Translations under genes and position numbers: made by a program
Shown: positions 31,601 to 41,962 of the stretch, in pieces
How the letters are laid out: each line of letters starts with the position of its first letter
Numbering within the stretch: position 1 is the first letter of the stretch
From: Viola odorata
Lineage: Eukaryota > Streptophyta > Magnoliopsida > Malpighiales > Violaceae
Assembly (NCBI GenBank): GCA_963691705.1
Contig: OY829538.1
Location: forward strand, 20,672,443 to 20,736,442
Length of the DNA stretch: 64,000 nucleotides
Reading direction: 5' to 3'
The notes under the pieces: model-generated
The model's database searches: none
What the model was told of the DNA's origin: nothing
What the model saw: the letters and a program-made list of their open reading frames with translations, nothing else

Positions 31601-32481
31601 ACAAGAACCGGGTTGGCTAACCAAGTGGGATATTGTACTTCGCGAATGAAACCCGCGTCAAGGAGCTTCACAACCTCCTTTTCCACAGCCGACGCTTTTT
31701 CGGTGGAGAACGCCCGTCGTTTTTGCTGAACTGACTTGGCGTTAGGGTCAACGTTAAGCCTGTGCTCGGCTATTTCTCGGGATATACCTGGCATATCGGC
31801 GGGTTCCCATGCGAAATTTCCTTGGCATTTGTTCAGCAGCCGTGCCAGTTGAAGATTTTCCGCTGGGCTGAGCTTATCGCTGACCAGGAAGCTGGCTCCC
31901 TCTTTGCCTATCACTGATACGGGCACCATCTTGTCAAGGGGTTGAGCGCGTTTTTCATCACCCTGCTCGTAGGGGTCTGCCGCTATACACACGTATCTAT
32001 CGCAGCTCGTCCGAGTCATGAGCGAATAGCATTCTGCCGCCAGTTTCTGATCACCTTTTATCGATACCACCCCGTCCCAGGAGGGGTATTTCATCTTTAG
32101 ATGTTTTTGTGATATCGCCGCTCCAAAGCGATTGAGGAAAGGCCGTCCGAGTATGACGTTATAGGGCAGATTCAGATCCACAACAAGGAACAACAAATTC
32201 TCTGACCGTTTGTAAGTGTCTTCTTGGAAGTATACGGGTAGGGTGATTACTCCCGTAACAGGGATAGGGGTCCCATCCACTCCGACTATGGGTCTCTTAC
32301 TAGGCGTTAACTCGTCGTGGGGGCGTTTCATGAGATTGTAAGCTTCCAGCGAAAAAAGGTTCACGGCACTCCCGTTGTCCACAAGAGTCCTTCTTATACC
32401 ATGACTGGCGATGACAGGTGTGACTACCAAGGCGTCATTATGGGGATAGATAACGCCTTTCTCATCCTCTTCTGAAAAGGA
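28638..32481 (-). pseudogene. Protease, RT, two RNases H, integrase of A
   Basis: Continues the gag frame. Protease: LVDNGSAVNLFSLEAYN and YNVILGRPFLNRFG. RT: WRMCIDFTDLNDACPKD, then AYVDDILVKS (YVDD). Gypsy RNase H: LYLYLGAADEVVSAVL. Second RNase H: HVDGAKNQELAGVGVF and GDSKLIIDQV. Integrase: CPKCQEFAKIP, WGIDILGPFPKAR, SDNGTQF. C-terminus LRLYYPRV with stop at 28638-28640. Breaks: a frameshift from loss of two bases near 31388 (RT fingers); TAA at about 29205, readable as CAA to TAA (AHP-stop-TNGQ); TAG at about 28765, readable as TGG to TAG. The codon that is a stop in B and C between RNase H and integrase is CGA here. Converges with antisense gene d. Confidence 0.9.
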
Positions 32482-34557
32482 TTAGATCATGCGATCAAGT
32501 ATGTCTATTGCTCCACCTTTCTTTGTCATGCCGTCTCGCGTACGCTTTTCCCCTTTCGCCACCATCGACTGTTCTGATTCATCTGTGTAGGGGATCCCTC
32601 CTGCTATGATATTGATTATGGGGATGTCGTCGCCATCTATCGCGAAGGTTTCCACACCCTTTCCTTTGGGAGCGTTATCCGGCTGTGGGACTGGAGGGGG
32701 CCTTGGTCGTTCGTCTGCCGCTCTTCTTATCGGATTGTTTTGGGCATCTTCCCTTACTTGAGTCGCAAATTCTCCCAGATATCCTTCCTCCACCAAGCGT
32801 TCTATCGCCCACCTTAATTCTCTGCAAGCCTCTGTGGAATGTCCTCTGGCTTTGTGGAATTTACAGTAAGCGTTTTCTCTCCTGCCTAAAAGCACTCCAG
32901 GTTTCGTGGGCGCCGGATAACGGATAGGAAGATCTCGCTGTTCCGCTATCGCCAATATCTCCGCTCTTGGTACATTCAAGGAGGGAAAATCCGGATCATA
33001 CGCCCGATTTTTGTTAGCGTTCCCTTGACGCTGACGAGGGGAACTACCTTGTCTTCCTTTCGAGGAATTTCCTTTTTGCTTATCGTAGGTCTTTGGGATG
33101 TAATCTTTCCGTCGAGCGTAATCATCAGTGTAATGATCGTCAACCAGAGGATTTGCGGGAGCGGCAGGGATGCGAGGTGCCCCAGGCGGCATATCAAATG
33201 TTCTATTTCTATTTTCTTCTTCTTCCATTTTCGCATAATTATGGGCTTTAAGTCTTAGTGCGTCCAAGGATATTGGAGGATCCACCATCAATGCATCTTT
33301 CAGTTTTCCATAATGGCAATTTCTTTTCAGAGCTTCTATGGCGAAATCAACGGTAACGCCCGGCGTTAATGACATTTCCAGATCGAATCGGCTGAGAAAT
33401 TCTTTCAATGTCTCTTGGGGCTTCCGCTGTATGTCAAATAACGCTGCGGCAGATTTCCGAATTGGAATTGCTGTACTAAATCTGCTCCGAAATTTGGATT
33501 CCAGCTGTGCGAAATTACTAATGGATCCGCCAGGAAGACCTTCAAACCAAAGACGAGCAACTCCCGATAAGGTCATAACAAATATCTGACATAAAGCCGC
33601 ATCACTGTGAGTTTGAAACTGGACGAAATCCTTCACTTTGTTGATGTGCGAAATAGGATCTTTAGTACCATCATAAGTATCAGCGGGAAGCTTCACTCGC
33701 CTGCTGACCCTGTGACGTCTTACACGACGACTGAAGGGGTGACCTGAGGTATCATCAAGAATCTCACGCGCATGACGTGGGGGAGATATGTCTCCTTGTC
33801 GCCCTCCTTCCCTTGGTTCAGGTATATGATGTCGCCTGGGAGACCGACTGCGACTCCTGGGAGAACGACTTCGATTTCTTCTGCTACTAGATCTTTCACT
33901 GTACACGGGAGATAAACTCCTGTTTGTTCCTTCCCTCCATCCGGCCCAACGGTTCCTTAACGCCTCAAGCTGCCTGTCTTCCTGCAGAAGAAGTCTTTGC
34001 GGCATTTGCGGTACATAAGCCTCTACTCCTCCTTGAGTGAGCTGTACGCGACCAACCGAGGGATTTCCTGCGGATAAAGGCACTTGGGGGTTCTCAGGAA
34101 ACAACGGGGGCAGAGGTCGATCAGCAACAATAGATGATGTGAACAAGACGCGAGGAGGAACGCTAGATCCAGAAGTACCAGGCGTGACTCTAGTGGCCAT
34201 TTCAGTCAAATATTCCAGGCGGGAACGAAGGGCCGCTATTTCCATAGCAAAGGGATTTTCATTGTTAAGCACAGATCCTTCCAAAAGAGGAGTACAAAGA
34301 TCAGATCCCACCGTCTGTGATGAGGAAATGGCCGTCTGTGAGGAGATAGATCCTCCGGCGATCCCGACCGAGAGGTCCAGAGGTCCCGAGATAGTCGATT
34401 GCGTCGTCATAGAGAGGTCAGCAGTAGCAAAAGGAAATAACCGCCTGCGAGTTGAGAAAGGAATACTAGAAAATGTAGTCCGGTCTTGCTCCGATCTGGC
34501 TGTCATAACCGTTCCGATCTCCCAACTAAACGGAGCTTGGCTATTAAGGACACTCAC
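32482..34557 (-). CDS. Gag of element A, 691 codons
   Basis: Capsid/nucleocapsid protein forming the retrotransposon particle. Residues about 220-243 are an SR-rich block (RSRSPRSRSRSPRRHH). About 305-425 is the retrotransposon gag domain (FVQFQTHSDAALCQIFVMTL, WFEGLPGGSISNF, EFLSRFDLEMSLTPGV). About 565-578 is a variant zinc knuckle CKFHKARGHSTEAC (C-x2-H-x4-H-x4-C rather than CCHC). The start could be 34557 (MSVLNSQ) or 34506 (MTARSEQ), the latter matching MASESDP of element C. The frame ends at TAA 32482-32484, right where gag passes into protease without a frameshift in C; this is probably a decay stop (TTA/TTG to TAA). Confidence 0.88.
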   Translation of the reverse strand: MSVLNSQAPFSWEIGTVMTARSEQDRTTFSSIPFSTRRRLFPFATADLSMTTQSTISGPLDLSVGIAGGSISSQTAISSSQTVGSDLCTPLLEGSVLNNENPFAMEIAALRSRLEYLTEMATRVTPGTSGSSVPPRVLFTSSIVADRPLPPLFPENPQVPLSAGNPSVGRVQLTQGGVEAYVPQMPQRLLLQEDRQLEALRNRWAGWREGTNRSLSPVYSERSSSRRNRSRSPRSRSRSPRRHHIPEPREGGRQGDISPPRHAREILDDTSGHPFSRRVRRHRVSRRVKLPADTYDGTKDPISHINKVKDFVQFQTHSDAALCQIFVMTLSGVARLWFEGLPGGSISNFAQLESKFRSRFSTAIPIRKSAAALFDIQRKPQETLKEFLSRFDLEMSLTPGVTVDFAIEALKRNCHYGKLKDALMVDPPISLDALRLKAHNYAKMEEEENRNRTFDMPPGAPRIPAAPANPLVDDHYTDDYARRKDYIPKTYDKQKGNSSKGRQGSSPRQRQGNANKNRAYDPDFPSLNVPRAEILAIAEQRDLPIRYPAPTKPGVLLGRRENAYCKFHKARGHSTEACRELRWAIERLVEEGYLGEFATQVREDAQNNPIRRAADERPRPPPVPQPDNAPKGKGVETFAIDGDDIPIINIIAGGIPYTDESEQSMVAKGEKRTRDGMTKKGGAIDILDRMI

Positions 34558-34570
34558 TTAATACACCAAA

Positions 34571-34589
34571 GCTCTCAATGAAAGCACCA
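34571..34589 (-). other. Primer binding site of element A
   Basis: TGGTGCTTTCATTGAGAGC on the minus strand, two bases inside the 5' LTR end; identical in element C. I do not assign the tRNA. Confidence 0.75.
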
Positions 34590-34679
34590 TTTGATAAGAT
34601 CCGAGATCTCTTCTGGTCGGAAAATGGCTGCTGCAGCTAGTCGGAGGGGAAGCGATCGGCGTCAGAGATACCTGTAAAG

Positions 34680-34700
34680 CGCCGGAGGGGGACTCCGGCG
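34680..34700 (-). other. Conserved LTR hairpin (A, 5' LTR)
   Basis: CGCCGGAG-GGGGA-CTCCGGCG on the plus strand; on the transcript it forms an 8-bp stem with a 5-nt loop, about 100 nt after the TATA box, followed by CAG/GTATC. Confidence 0.8.
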
Positions 34701-34795
34701 TAGACACTCCGATGCTTAAGTCAGTTCGAGTTTTTAGAATGGTAGAGGTTCTCCAAGATGATCTCGATCTTACCTTCTGTTTGGAAAGATGGGGG

Positions 34796-34803
34796 TATTT
34801 ATA
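34796..34803 (-). promoter_or_regulatory. TATA box of A 5' LTR
   Basis: Minus strand GGCCTATAAATACCCCC. It would drive gag-pol. Five GCGATA and one TATCGC lie within about 100 bp upstream. Confidence 0.7.
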
Positions 34804-35128
34804 GGCCGAAGTTGGCGATACCTGACAGCGATAAGGGTGCAGCGATAAGCATCGTCCGAAGATATCGCCTCCAGCGATAATGGGTGAGCCATCGCGGGCG
34901 ATAATCACATAAGGCCTATCAGGAGCGACATCCTCTTAGTTCCCCTAAGATGGGATGACGCCGTGCGCGTAAAGATGCATGAGATCCCCCCCTGCTGAAG
35001 TCGACCATCCTAGGAAACTTCCGCCGGCCCGGGCGATAGGTTGGCTTTTCAGGGAAGCGTATAGAAACTCGTTAAGGATAGATGCCGTGGCTACAATATT
35101 GCCGTCAGGAGCATTCCAATTGTTATCA

Positions 35129-35133
35129 ATAAG
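35129..35133 (+). other. Target-site duplication ATAAG, right
   Basis: Second copy of ATAAG, matching 19054-19058. Confidence 0.9.
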
Positions 35134-35765
35134 AGTGTTATTTCCGAACTTCAAAAGCAAATGAGTATGATGAGTGCCGAAATGAAGGAGTTGAAAAATA
35201 GAGGTCGACTCCCTGGGCAGGCTGAACCAAATCCGAAGCACGAAGCATGTGCCATAACCCTCCGAAGTGGTGCTGAATTGCCACCTCCAGTACATCCTAC
35301 CCTTGACACTACACAACCTCCAGAATCTGAACTCAAGGTTAAAAACAAAAAAAAGCAAAAAATTCTAGATGTGATGGTAGATCGTATCTGTTCCCTAAGA
35401 GGATCTCCACGGAATGATCCGAACCCACCCAAATTCACACAAAAGTACATTCTGTCATCTTCCCCGAGGGCGTTATTGAAGATATCTTTGTCCAAGTTGG
35501 CGAGTTTATTTTTCCAGCGGATTTCTACGTTATTTCCATGGAAGGAAATGGTTCCGCTAAAGCCACAGATATGCTTCTGGGCAGACCATTCCTTGCCACC
35601 ACTAGGGCCAAGATAGATGTCCATGACGCTACCATTTTACTTGAATTTGATGGCCAAATCATTTAGTTCAACATGCTTGAGTCCATGCGATATCCTTCTG
35701 AGTTTTCTAGCCTCAATTACGTTGATTTAATTGATCCATTTATCGATGAAATGCCTGAATTAAAT
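35134..35765 (+). pseudogene. Athila-3 gag end and damaged protease
   Basis: Frame continues from 19058: ELQKQMSMMSAEMKEL, then PKHEACAITLRSGAEL (the Athila LRSG motif). After about 35440 the frame shifts, and the text jumps to GVIEDIFVQVGEFIFPADF and LLGRPFLATTRAKIDV, the end of an Athila-type protease. The catalytic D-S/T-G stretch that should lie between is not found in any frame, so an internal deletion removed the active site. Stops follow near 35664 and 35780. Confidence 0.75.
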
Positions 35766-37600
35766 TATGTTGATCCATTGTAGCTTGCCCTCGACAGGAG
35801 TCTTACGCCAGTAACTTTAGAGGACTTGGCCTCAACAGTTACTCCAGAACCACCTGTTGTCTCTCCTCATCGAGATGACCATGTCAAACTCCTTTTTTCC
35901 GTTGAACAAGCACTGACGCTTGAATTGAATGTCCTGCCCTCGCACCTTAAGTATGCTTATCTTGGCACCAAAAAATCTCTTCCGGTAATTATCTCCAGCA
36001 ACCTGAATGAACCAGAAGAGAAGGAATTGATTTCCTTATTGAAGGAATTCAAAAGAGCCATCGGATGGACAATAGCCGACATCAAGGGCATATCGCCGGC
36101 CCTATGCACCCATCGAATCCATCTTGACGATGCTAGCAAGATAGTCCGTCAACACCTCAACGAAGATTATACCCCCCCCCCCCCCCCCCCCCCCCCCCTC
36201 ATGATGGAGGTGGTCAAGAAAGATGTGATGAAGTTATTAGATGCGAGAGTTATCTACCCCATTTCTGATAGCCCATGGGTAAGTCTCGTCCAAGTCGTGC
36301 CTAAGAAGACCGACATCACAATCACTACAGGGCAAGATGGTGCTTTGATTCCAACCAAAATTCAGAATGGCTGGTGAGTTTGTATTGATTATCGCCGCTT
36401 GAACGCGGCCACGAGGAAAGATCATTTTCCGCTTCCCTTCATTGATTAGATGTTAGAGCGCCTCGCGGGCAAGACGCACTATTGTTGTTTAGATGGGTAT
36501 TCAGGCTTCCACCAAATTCCAGTCGCCCTTGAGGATCAGGAAAAAGACTACTTTCATCTGTCCGTTCGGTACGTTCGCTTATCGGAGAATGCCCTTTGGT
36601 TTGTGTAATGCCTCCGCTACCTTCCAGCGATGCATGATGAGCATCTTTTCAGAATTCGTCGAGAAGGGCATCGAGGTCTTTATGGATGACTTTACTGTCT
36701 ATGGCAACTCTTTTGCCGAATGTCTGGCCAACTTGAAGAAGATCCTATAGCGCTGCATCGAGACCAATTTGATCCTGAACTTTGAGAAATGTCATTTTAT
36801 GGTCGATCAAGGTCTCGTCCTAGGTAATATTGTTTCTAGCAGAGGCATTGAAATGGATAAGGCAAAGATTGAAGTCATCAAGTCTCTGCCCTATCCCTCC
36901 TGTGTCAAAGATGTTCGTTCCTTTCTAGGGCACGCTAGTTTCTATAGACGCTTCATTACGGATTTTTCAAAAATCACTCAACCCATGTGTCGTCTACTTC
37001 AGAAGGACGTAGAATTTATATTTGACGACGACTGCAAAAAATCATTTCATTTGCTCAAGACTAAACTCATTTCAGCTCCCATCATTCTAGACCCCGATTA
37101 GTCCATCCCTTTCGAGATCATGTGCGATGCTAGCAATCATGCCCTCGTGATGATCAAGGCCATTTTGGGGTAAAAGAAGGACAAGGACACGTATGTCATC
37201 TATTATGCTTCCAAGTTATTAGATCCAGCCCAGCAGAATTACACGACCACGGAGAAAGAACTCTTGGCAGTTGTCTATGCTCTCGAAAAGTTCAGGCAAT
37301 ACCTCTAAGGCATGCACGTTATCGTGTACTCAGATCATTCAGCCCTTAGATGCCTATTGACGAAGGCTGACGCTAAGCCTCGCCTTATTCGGTGGATCTT
37401 GTTGCTACAAGAATTTGATATCCTGATCAAAGATAAGAAAGTAAGAGAAAACCTGGTGGCGTATCATTTAAGTAGACTTCCAGCCCAAGATAATGATTCG
37501 CAAGTACCTATCCGCGACACTTTTCCTGATCAACGCTTGTGTCTTGCCCACGCTGTTCATTTTTCATGGTTCTCTGATATAGCCAATTTCCTCGTCACTT
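35766..37600 (+). pseudogene. Athila-3 reverse transcriptase and RNase H
   Basis: GWTIADIKGISPALCTHRI leads into RT: VCIDYRRLNAATRKDHFPLP, GYSGFHQIPVALEDQEKT, YRRMPFGLCNASATFQRCM and FMDDFTVYG (catalytic box F-M-D-D). RNase H follows: [42 protein letters not shown]. In-frame stops occur after NGW (36375), FID, LKKIL, LDPD, KAILG and KFRQYL. A run of about 25 C (36174-36198) breaks the linker. Athila RT has only one RNase H domain, unlike the Tat elements here. Non-functional. Confidence 0.85.
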
Positions 37601-38371
37601 GATCTTTCCCCACCGATTCCTCACCATCCGAAAGACAACACATCAAGAAGTAATCAAAGTATTATGTTTGGGACAACCCCTATCTATGGAAACATTATTC
37701 CGATCAACTCATCAGGAGGTGCGTCACAATGGATGAAGTGCCCTCGATCTTGTTATTTTGCCACTCCTCGACAGAAGGTAGTCATTTTGCGTCAAAGAAA
37801 ATAACCATGAAAGTCCTTGAGGCTGGTCTTTACTGGCCAACCATTTTCAAAGGCAGCTACATGTATTGCGCATCATGCCCTCCATGTCAGGCAACATGCA
37901 ATATAGGCGCTCGGAACTAGATGCCACTGACCAACATTATTTCTTGTGAAATTTTTGACATTTGGGGCATAGACTTCATGGGTCCGTTCCCCAATTCTTT
38001 TAGCAACGTCTATATCTTGCTGGTCGTCGACTACGTTTCCAAGTGGGTTGAGGCCAAGGCAACAAAAATAGATGACTCCAAAGTGGTCGTGAATTTCCTG
38101 GCAAGAATATCTTCAATCGATTTGGTACCCCTCGATCCCTCATCAGTGATCGTGGTACCCATTTTTGCAATCGGGTTATCTATTCTCTCCTTAACAAATA
38201 TGGAGTCACACATCGGGTCTCGACTGCCTACCACCCACAAACTAATGGGAAAGCTGAAGTTTCCAATAGAGAGATCAAGTCCATTCTCAAGAAAATAGTC
38301 AACCAATCTCGAAAGGATTGGAGCTCAAAATTGGATGACACCCTCTGGGCCTACAGGATAGCTTTCAAGAC
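37601..38371 (+). pseudogene. Athila-3 integrase, truncated
   Basis: Zinc-finger remnant with CASCPPCQATCN; core with [16 protein letters not shown] and [12 protein letters not shown]; a frameshift near 38105; then (other frame) a [14 protein letters not shown] segment and [14 protein letters not shown] at about 38326-38371. The normal continuation after AFKT is absent and unrelated sequence begins, so the last third of integrase is deleted. Confidence 0.8.
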
Positions 38372-39146
38372 ACTAATCTTCTCCCTATTTATTGCTCCTA
38401 TCTCCCCTCTTTATTATTATTTTTATTCCTTAATTATCCCATATGTATTCCCTCTTTTTGTTGCTATCATTTTCCTGACCCCCTTTTCAAAATTTGAAAA
38501 GGGATTACTTTTGGCAGTTGGGATACGCAAGCGACAGCTCGCGTCCTCTCCCTGCATGCCACGTCAGCAGCAAGGACAGAATCAAATCCCTCTGGCTGCG
38601 ACATTCTCTCTCTCAGTTCTTTCCACTCCTCCATGGTTTCCCTTTTCCTATGCCCTTCCTTATCACTGTCAGTCATCATCTTCCTCACACACAATCTCTA
38701 TCTCTCTCTCTCAAGCAAACACGCCACCTTCACCTCCACCAACTACAAACCCTAATCGCATTCTCTCACCACCATGATAAGAACCAAGCACGTGGCTCAC
38801 AAAAAAACTTCAGGCATCAAGCCTCCAGCTCTCCCTCACAGCCCTATCAGTTCATCATCATCACCCTCGCACGCATCCTTCAAGTCTCTCACTAACACTC
38901 CCTCCTCAAACACAAACCCTAACCCCGAAATACCCATCGCACAACCCACAGAGGAAACACCGACGTCCCATCCCCCGACCAGTTCTCCCACCGTCTAACC
39001 CAGCTGAACCGAGGACGACATCATCATCACCGGTTCGGTCCCCACCTCGTCCACCATGACTAGATCTGGAAGCGTGTCTAGACAGCCACCGGAGCCCGCC
39101 ACTATGAGCTCTAAACCGTAACCATCCAAGAAGCCCTCTCCGTCAG
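38372..39146 (+). other. Unassigned tail, possible start of an env-like ORF
   Basis: After the integrase break comes a pyrimidine-rich leader (AATCTCTATCTCTCTC, ACTACAAACCCTAATCGC) and an ATG at 38774 opening [14 protein letters not shown], then a serine/proline-rich stretch to 38996 and a broken continuation. A leader followed by an S/P-rich N-terminus would fit the region after integrase where some Athila elements carry an envelope-like ORF, but no diagnostic domain is left. Could equally be another repeat. Confidence 0.35.
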
Positions 39147-41337
39147 TGTTGCTACCCGATTTTTGGTTTTAAGTTTTTCGTCAAAATGTTTTTTTACATT
39201 TTCAAACGTCGTTTTTTCTAAGATCACGCATCCATTTATTTTCGCCTAACTGATATTTATTTTTACACTAAAGTCATTTAAATTTTATTAGATACTTTTT
39301 CCTCATTTTTATCGCTTTTCCCATTCGAACTCATATCCGTTCCGAGTAAAATCCTCGAAACCATGAGTCAAAAAATTTCACACATAGTCTACTTATTTTT
39401 TATTATTTTTCTAACTCGCGCTATCCCCTGGCATTTTGATCAATTTTTTTTAATTTTATTTTAGCATTCTTCTTTTCCATTCGAACTTTCGTCGCTTATA
39501 AGCGAATTTTAAAATAGGTACGACGAACTTTTCGTCACCCACTGTGTGTTATCTATCTTAGTTTTTTAATCCTACATTCTAGTAATTTTGGATCGAGTTT
39601 TTCGTTCGTTTTCAGGTAAAATTGCTCGTATCACTAGCTCGGGCTAGAAAATCAAAGGGAGAGTCAAAGTGTGATCCTAACCATTGATTTGGTTGACTTT
39701 AAAAGTCAACCAAGATCGAATGGCTCACATAATTACCACGTCACTATGTAAACTCCACCACCTTGTCTGCATTGGAGCCAGAACGAACCAGAGCATTGAT
39801 TTTGCTCCTTCCCTTTAGCCTCGTTCGTCGTCCCAAAGAGATCAGCACCCTGTCCCATCGTTGCACTGCTCAGGTTCACGCTCCAATCGGCCCCGACCAC
39901 TCGCAGCTCGTCGATAAAGTTCATTCGCGAAGCTTGCCTATAAATAGCAAGCTCGCGCGCTCATTTTTCCTTGCTCATTTTCACAAAATTATTTTCTCCC
40001 TCTCTAGCGCCGGTTCACTAGCACGAACGATTGCCTACTTCAATCTAAGGTTGAAGTTACTCACAGTTAAAGATTTTTCTTGCTTTTTTCGCGCTTCTCT
40101 GCAAGTTTTTTTCAAAAATTTGGTTTGTTTGTGTTTTAATGAAAAATGGCCGTTTTGATTTTAAACAAATTATATGTAGTGTATAGAATAATTACAACAT
40201 TTTTTTTACTCAATCGCTGGCCAATGCAAGCCAAATTTAAGTTTTTTATTTATTTCTTTTGAATTCATTTTTCATTTAATTGGGCACTGTTTTGATCGAA
40301 TATTTTTGTTGTAATGACGTGTGCATCTTGCAGCTAGTATAGGGAATTTTCTGGCCAAATTTGGGCCATAGTGGCGATCGTTTCTTCCTTGGTCGCCGAC
40401 AATAGCGCCGACTGCACAAGGAAGAAGAAGGTGAATAGTGGTAGCATTTTAATTTAATTTGGTTTTGAGGCTTGGCCCAAGGAAAGGAAGAAACGCGGGC
40501 ACTGTGCCCGCGTGAAAAGGAAAAGTTGGACCAACGCTGGCCCAGCATGGTAGAAGGAAGGCTTGGGCGTCTAGCGCCCAAGCGTGGGAAACGCTGGGCC
40601 GTTTGGCCCAGAGAGAGAGTAGGGCGTGGGCTGAGGCCCACGCGGACAGTCAGCCCAGCGAGTTGTGTTGTCTTGGGCCCAGCTGGTGGGCCCATTTTTG
40701 GCCCACTGGGCCAGGCCCAATTTCAGCCTATCGTGTAAAATTTTTTATTTCTCGTGCTGATTTATCGTACGCTCTCACTATGTATTTAATTTTTTATTTT
40801 TTGCTTGATTCCGAGTGCTTAAATAATTATTTTCGTCTACTTTTAAATCATTAAATATGCAATAATTTGCTAAATATTTATTCGTTTTCTAATTATTTAT
40901 TCCTCGTACTAATAATCTCATTTTGAAGGGTAAATACACACGCGACCTCCTCACAAGTACAAGTTCTCTCCCTTTTATTTATTTTAACATTTTCACGCTA
41001 GTATGCATGAATATTTAGAAACGTTAAGTTTAATACATCTGTTGGGCATGATCACTAAAGTAGGATTTTTTATAAGCATGATTTAAACACCTCATTTTAT
41101 CCAGTAACCTTTTTTAGGATGTGACTCGGGTGCCTAACACCTTCCCGAGTCCATAATACGACCCGAACCGTTGTTCTCGGGTTCAGACCCATCTTGCCTT
41201 GACATTAGGTTCCCTAAACCTAGAAACAAAATTAGGGTGGCGACTTCATTGCATTATGTGAGACGAGTCCGATTTCGTCTCACATCTAGTCCCAAACCCT
41301 GCGTCGCATTAGGAAAATCCGAAAAGAGGGTGCGACA
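39147..41337 (+). repeat. 5' LTR of element E (2191 bp)
   Basis: Begins TGTTGCTACCCGATTTTTGG, ends GAGGGTGCGACA; same family as the F LTR. It has a TATA box at 39939, a GGCCCA/GCCCAAG-rich zone at 40470-40730 and the GTGACTCGGGTGCCTAACAC block at 41119. Frames inside (39763, 40276, 40472) are LTR sequence, not genes. Confidence 0.85.
39939..39946 (+). promoter_or_regulatory. TATA box of E LTR
   Basis: TATAAATA in TTGCCTATAAATAGCAAG, equivalent to 14541 in F. Confidence 0.6.
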
Positions 41338-41508
41338 GTTTGGCGACTTCACTGGGCACTAATAGGGTCGAAGCCGGAATTTTTTAGAGGTGTTTGTTTT
41401 ATTGCTTGAATGAATTGTTTGTATGCTTTCTATGCATGACAATTGTTTATTAAATAATTTGCTAATTCTCGTATAATTTTTTTTAATTATTTATGTATTT
41501 ACTTGATA
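41338..41508 (+). other. PBS and leader of element E
   Basis: GTTTGGCGACTTCACTGGGC directly follows the LTR and resembles the TGGCGACTCCACTGGGG-type PBS of Ogre-group elements. An AT-rich leader follows until element C begins. Confidence 0.7.
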
Positions 41509-41841
41509 TGATAAATGTTGCCTTATCGTGTGACTGTTGTACACCACGGTAGGGACAAGATTGCTACCTTCCCCAAAGGCTAACGCTACAAAGGCTAACG
41601 CTACAAAGGCTAACGGGGCCCTACCGGCTCCTCTCACGGACCTCCTGCTTGGCTCAAGGAGTTATCTCACCCCCAGTGGAAACCACGCGTCAGGATTAAC
41701 GCTCCGGCCATTATCCTACCGCGGCAATCTACCTAAACACCTACCGCCAAGGTAGCGTATCACGATAAGGGCGAATCACAGACCCTAACGCGAGCGATAG
41801 CTCCGTACCCGTTTACTAGGGCGGGAACGCCCCCTTTCTTC

Positions 41842-41849
41842 TATAAATA
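41842..41849 (+). promoter_or_regulatory. TATA box of C 5' LTR
   Basis: TATAAATA in TTCTATAAATACCTCC, 93 bp before the hairpin; the 3' LTR equivalent is 56538-56545. Confidence 0.7.
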
Positions 41850-41941
41850 CCTCCCCCACAAAGGAGGTAGGTAAGCGGACTTGACTGGCCAAAACTCTGC
41901 CAATTTCAGTACACCTACTGACTTAAGCATCAGAGTGTTTC

Positions 41942-41962
41942 CGCCGGAGACCCCCTCCGGCG
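41942..41962 (+). other. Conserved LTR hairpin (C, 5' LTR)
   Basis: CGCCGGAG-ACCCC-CTCCGGCG, 8-bp stem, 5-nt loop, then CATTGCAG/GTACTG. The 3' LTR copy has one mismatch (CTCCAGCG). Confidence 0.8.

Larger units (their letters stand above)
19059..35128 (-). mobile_element. Tat-lineage element A, complete (16.07 kb)
   Basis: Two 537-bp LTRs, a 5-bp target duplication, a PBS next to the right-hand LTR, gag-pol on the minus strand and four genes on the plus strand between integrase and the left-hand (3') LTR. The LTRs differ at about seven positions by eye (1-1.5 percent), so insertion is recent. Coding breaks: a stop at the gag/protease boundary (32482), a frameshift near 31390, stops at about 29203 and 28764, a stop in antisense gene c, and frameshifts in b and d. 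Structure is complete but it is not autonomous as read. Confidence 0.92.
34592..35128 (-). repeat. 5' LTR of element A (537 bp)
   Basis: Same ends and length as 19059-19595. Contains TATAAATA on the minus strand (34803-34796), the hairpin at 34680-34700 and the GCGATA cluster at 34808-34900. ATAAG follows at 35129-35133. Confidence 0.92.
16679..39146 (+). mobile_element. Athila-3, split by element A
   Basis: Partial 5' LTR, PBS, gag, then (after element A) the rest of gag, protease remnant, RT, RNase H and integrase up to 38371, and an uncertain 0.78-kb tail. The gag frame is in phase across the A insertion once one ATAAG is removed, which shows both halves belong together. Many stops and a frameshift: an old, dead copy. 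On the right, element E begins at 39147. Confidence 0.82.

Noticed and set aside
36174..36198. C25 run as a biological signal
   Set aside because: A homopolymer in a decayed pol; likely slippage or an assembly artefact.
38774..38830. Histone H3-like start ([14 protein letters not shown])
   Set aside because: Similarity is limited to the first dozen residues; what follows is serine/proline-rich and nothing like a histone fold.
40276..40738. Opposed ORFs in the E LTR
   Set aside because: They come from the GGCCCA/GCCCAAG-rich zone; composition effect.
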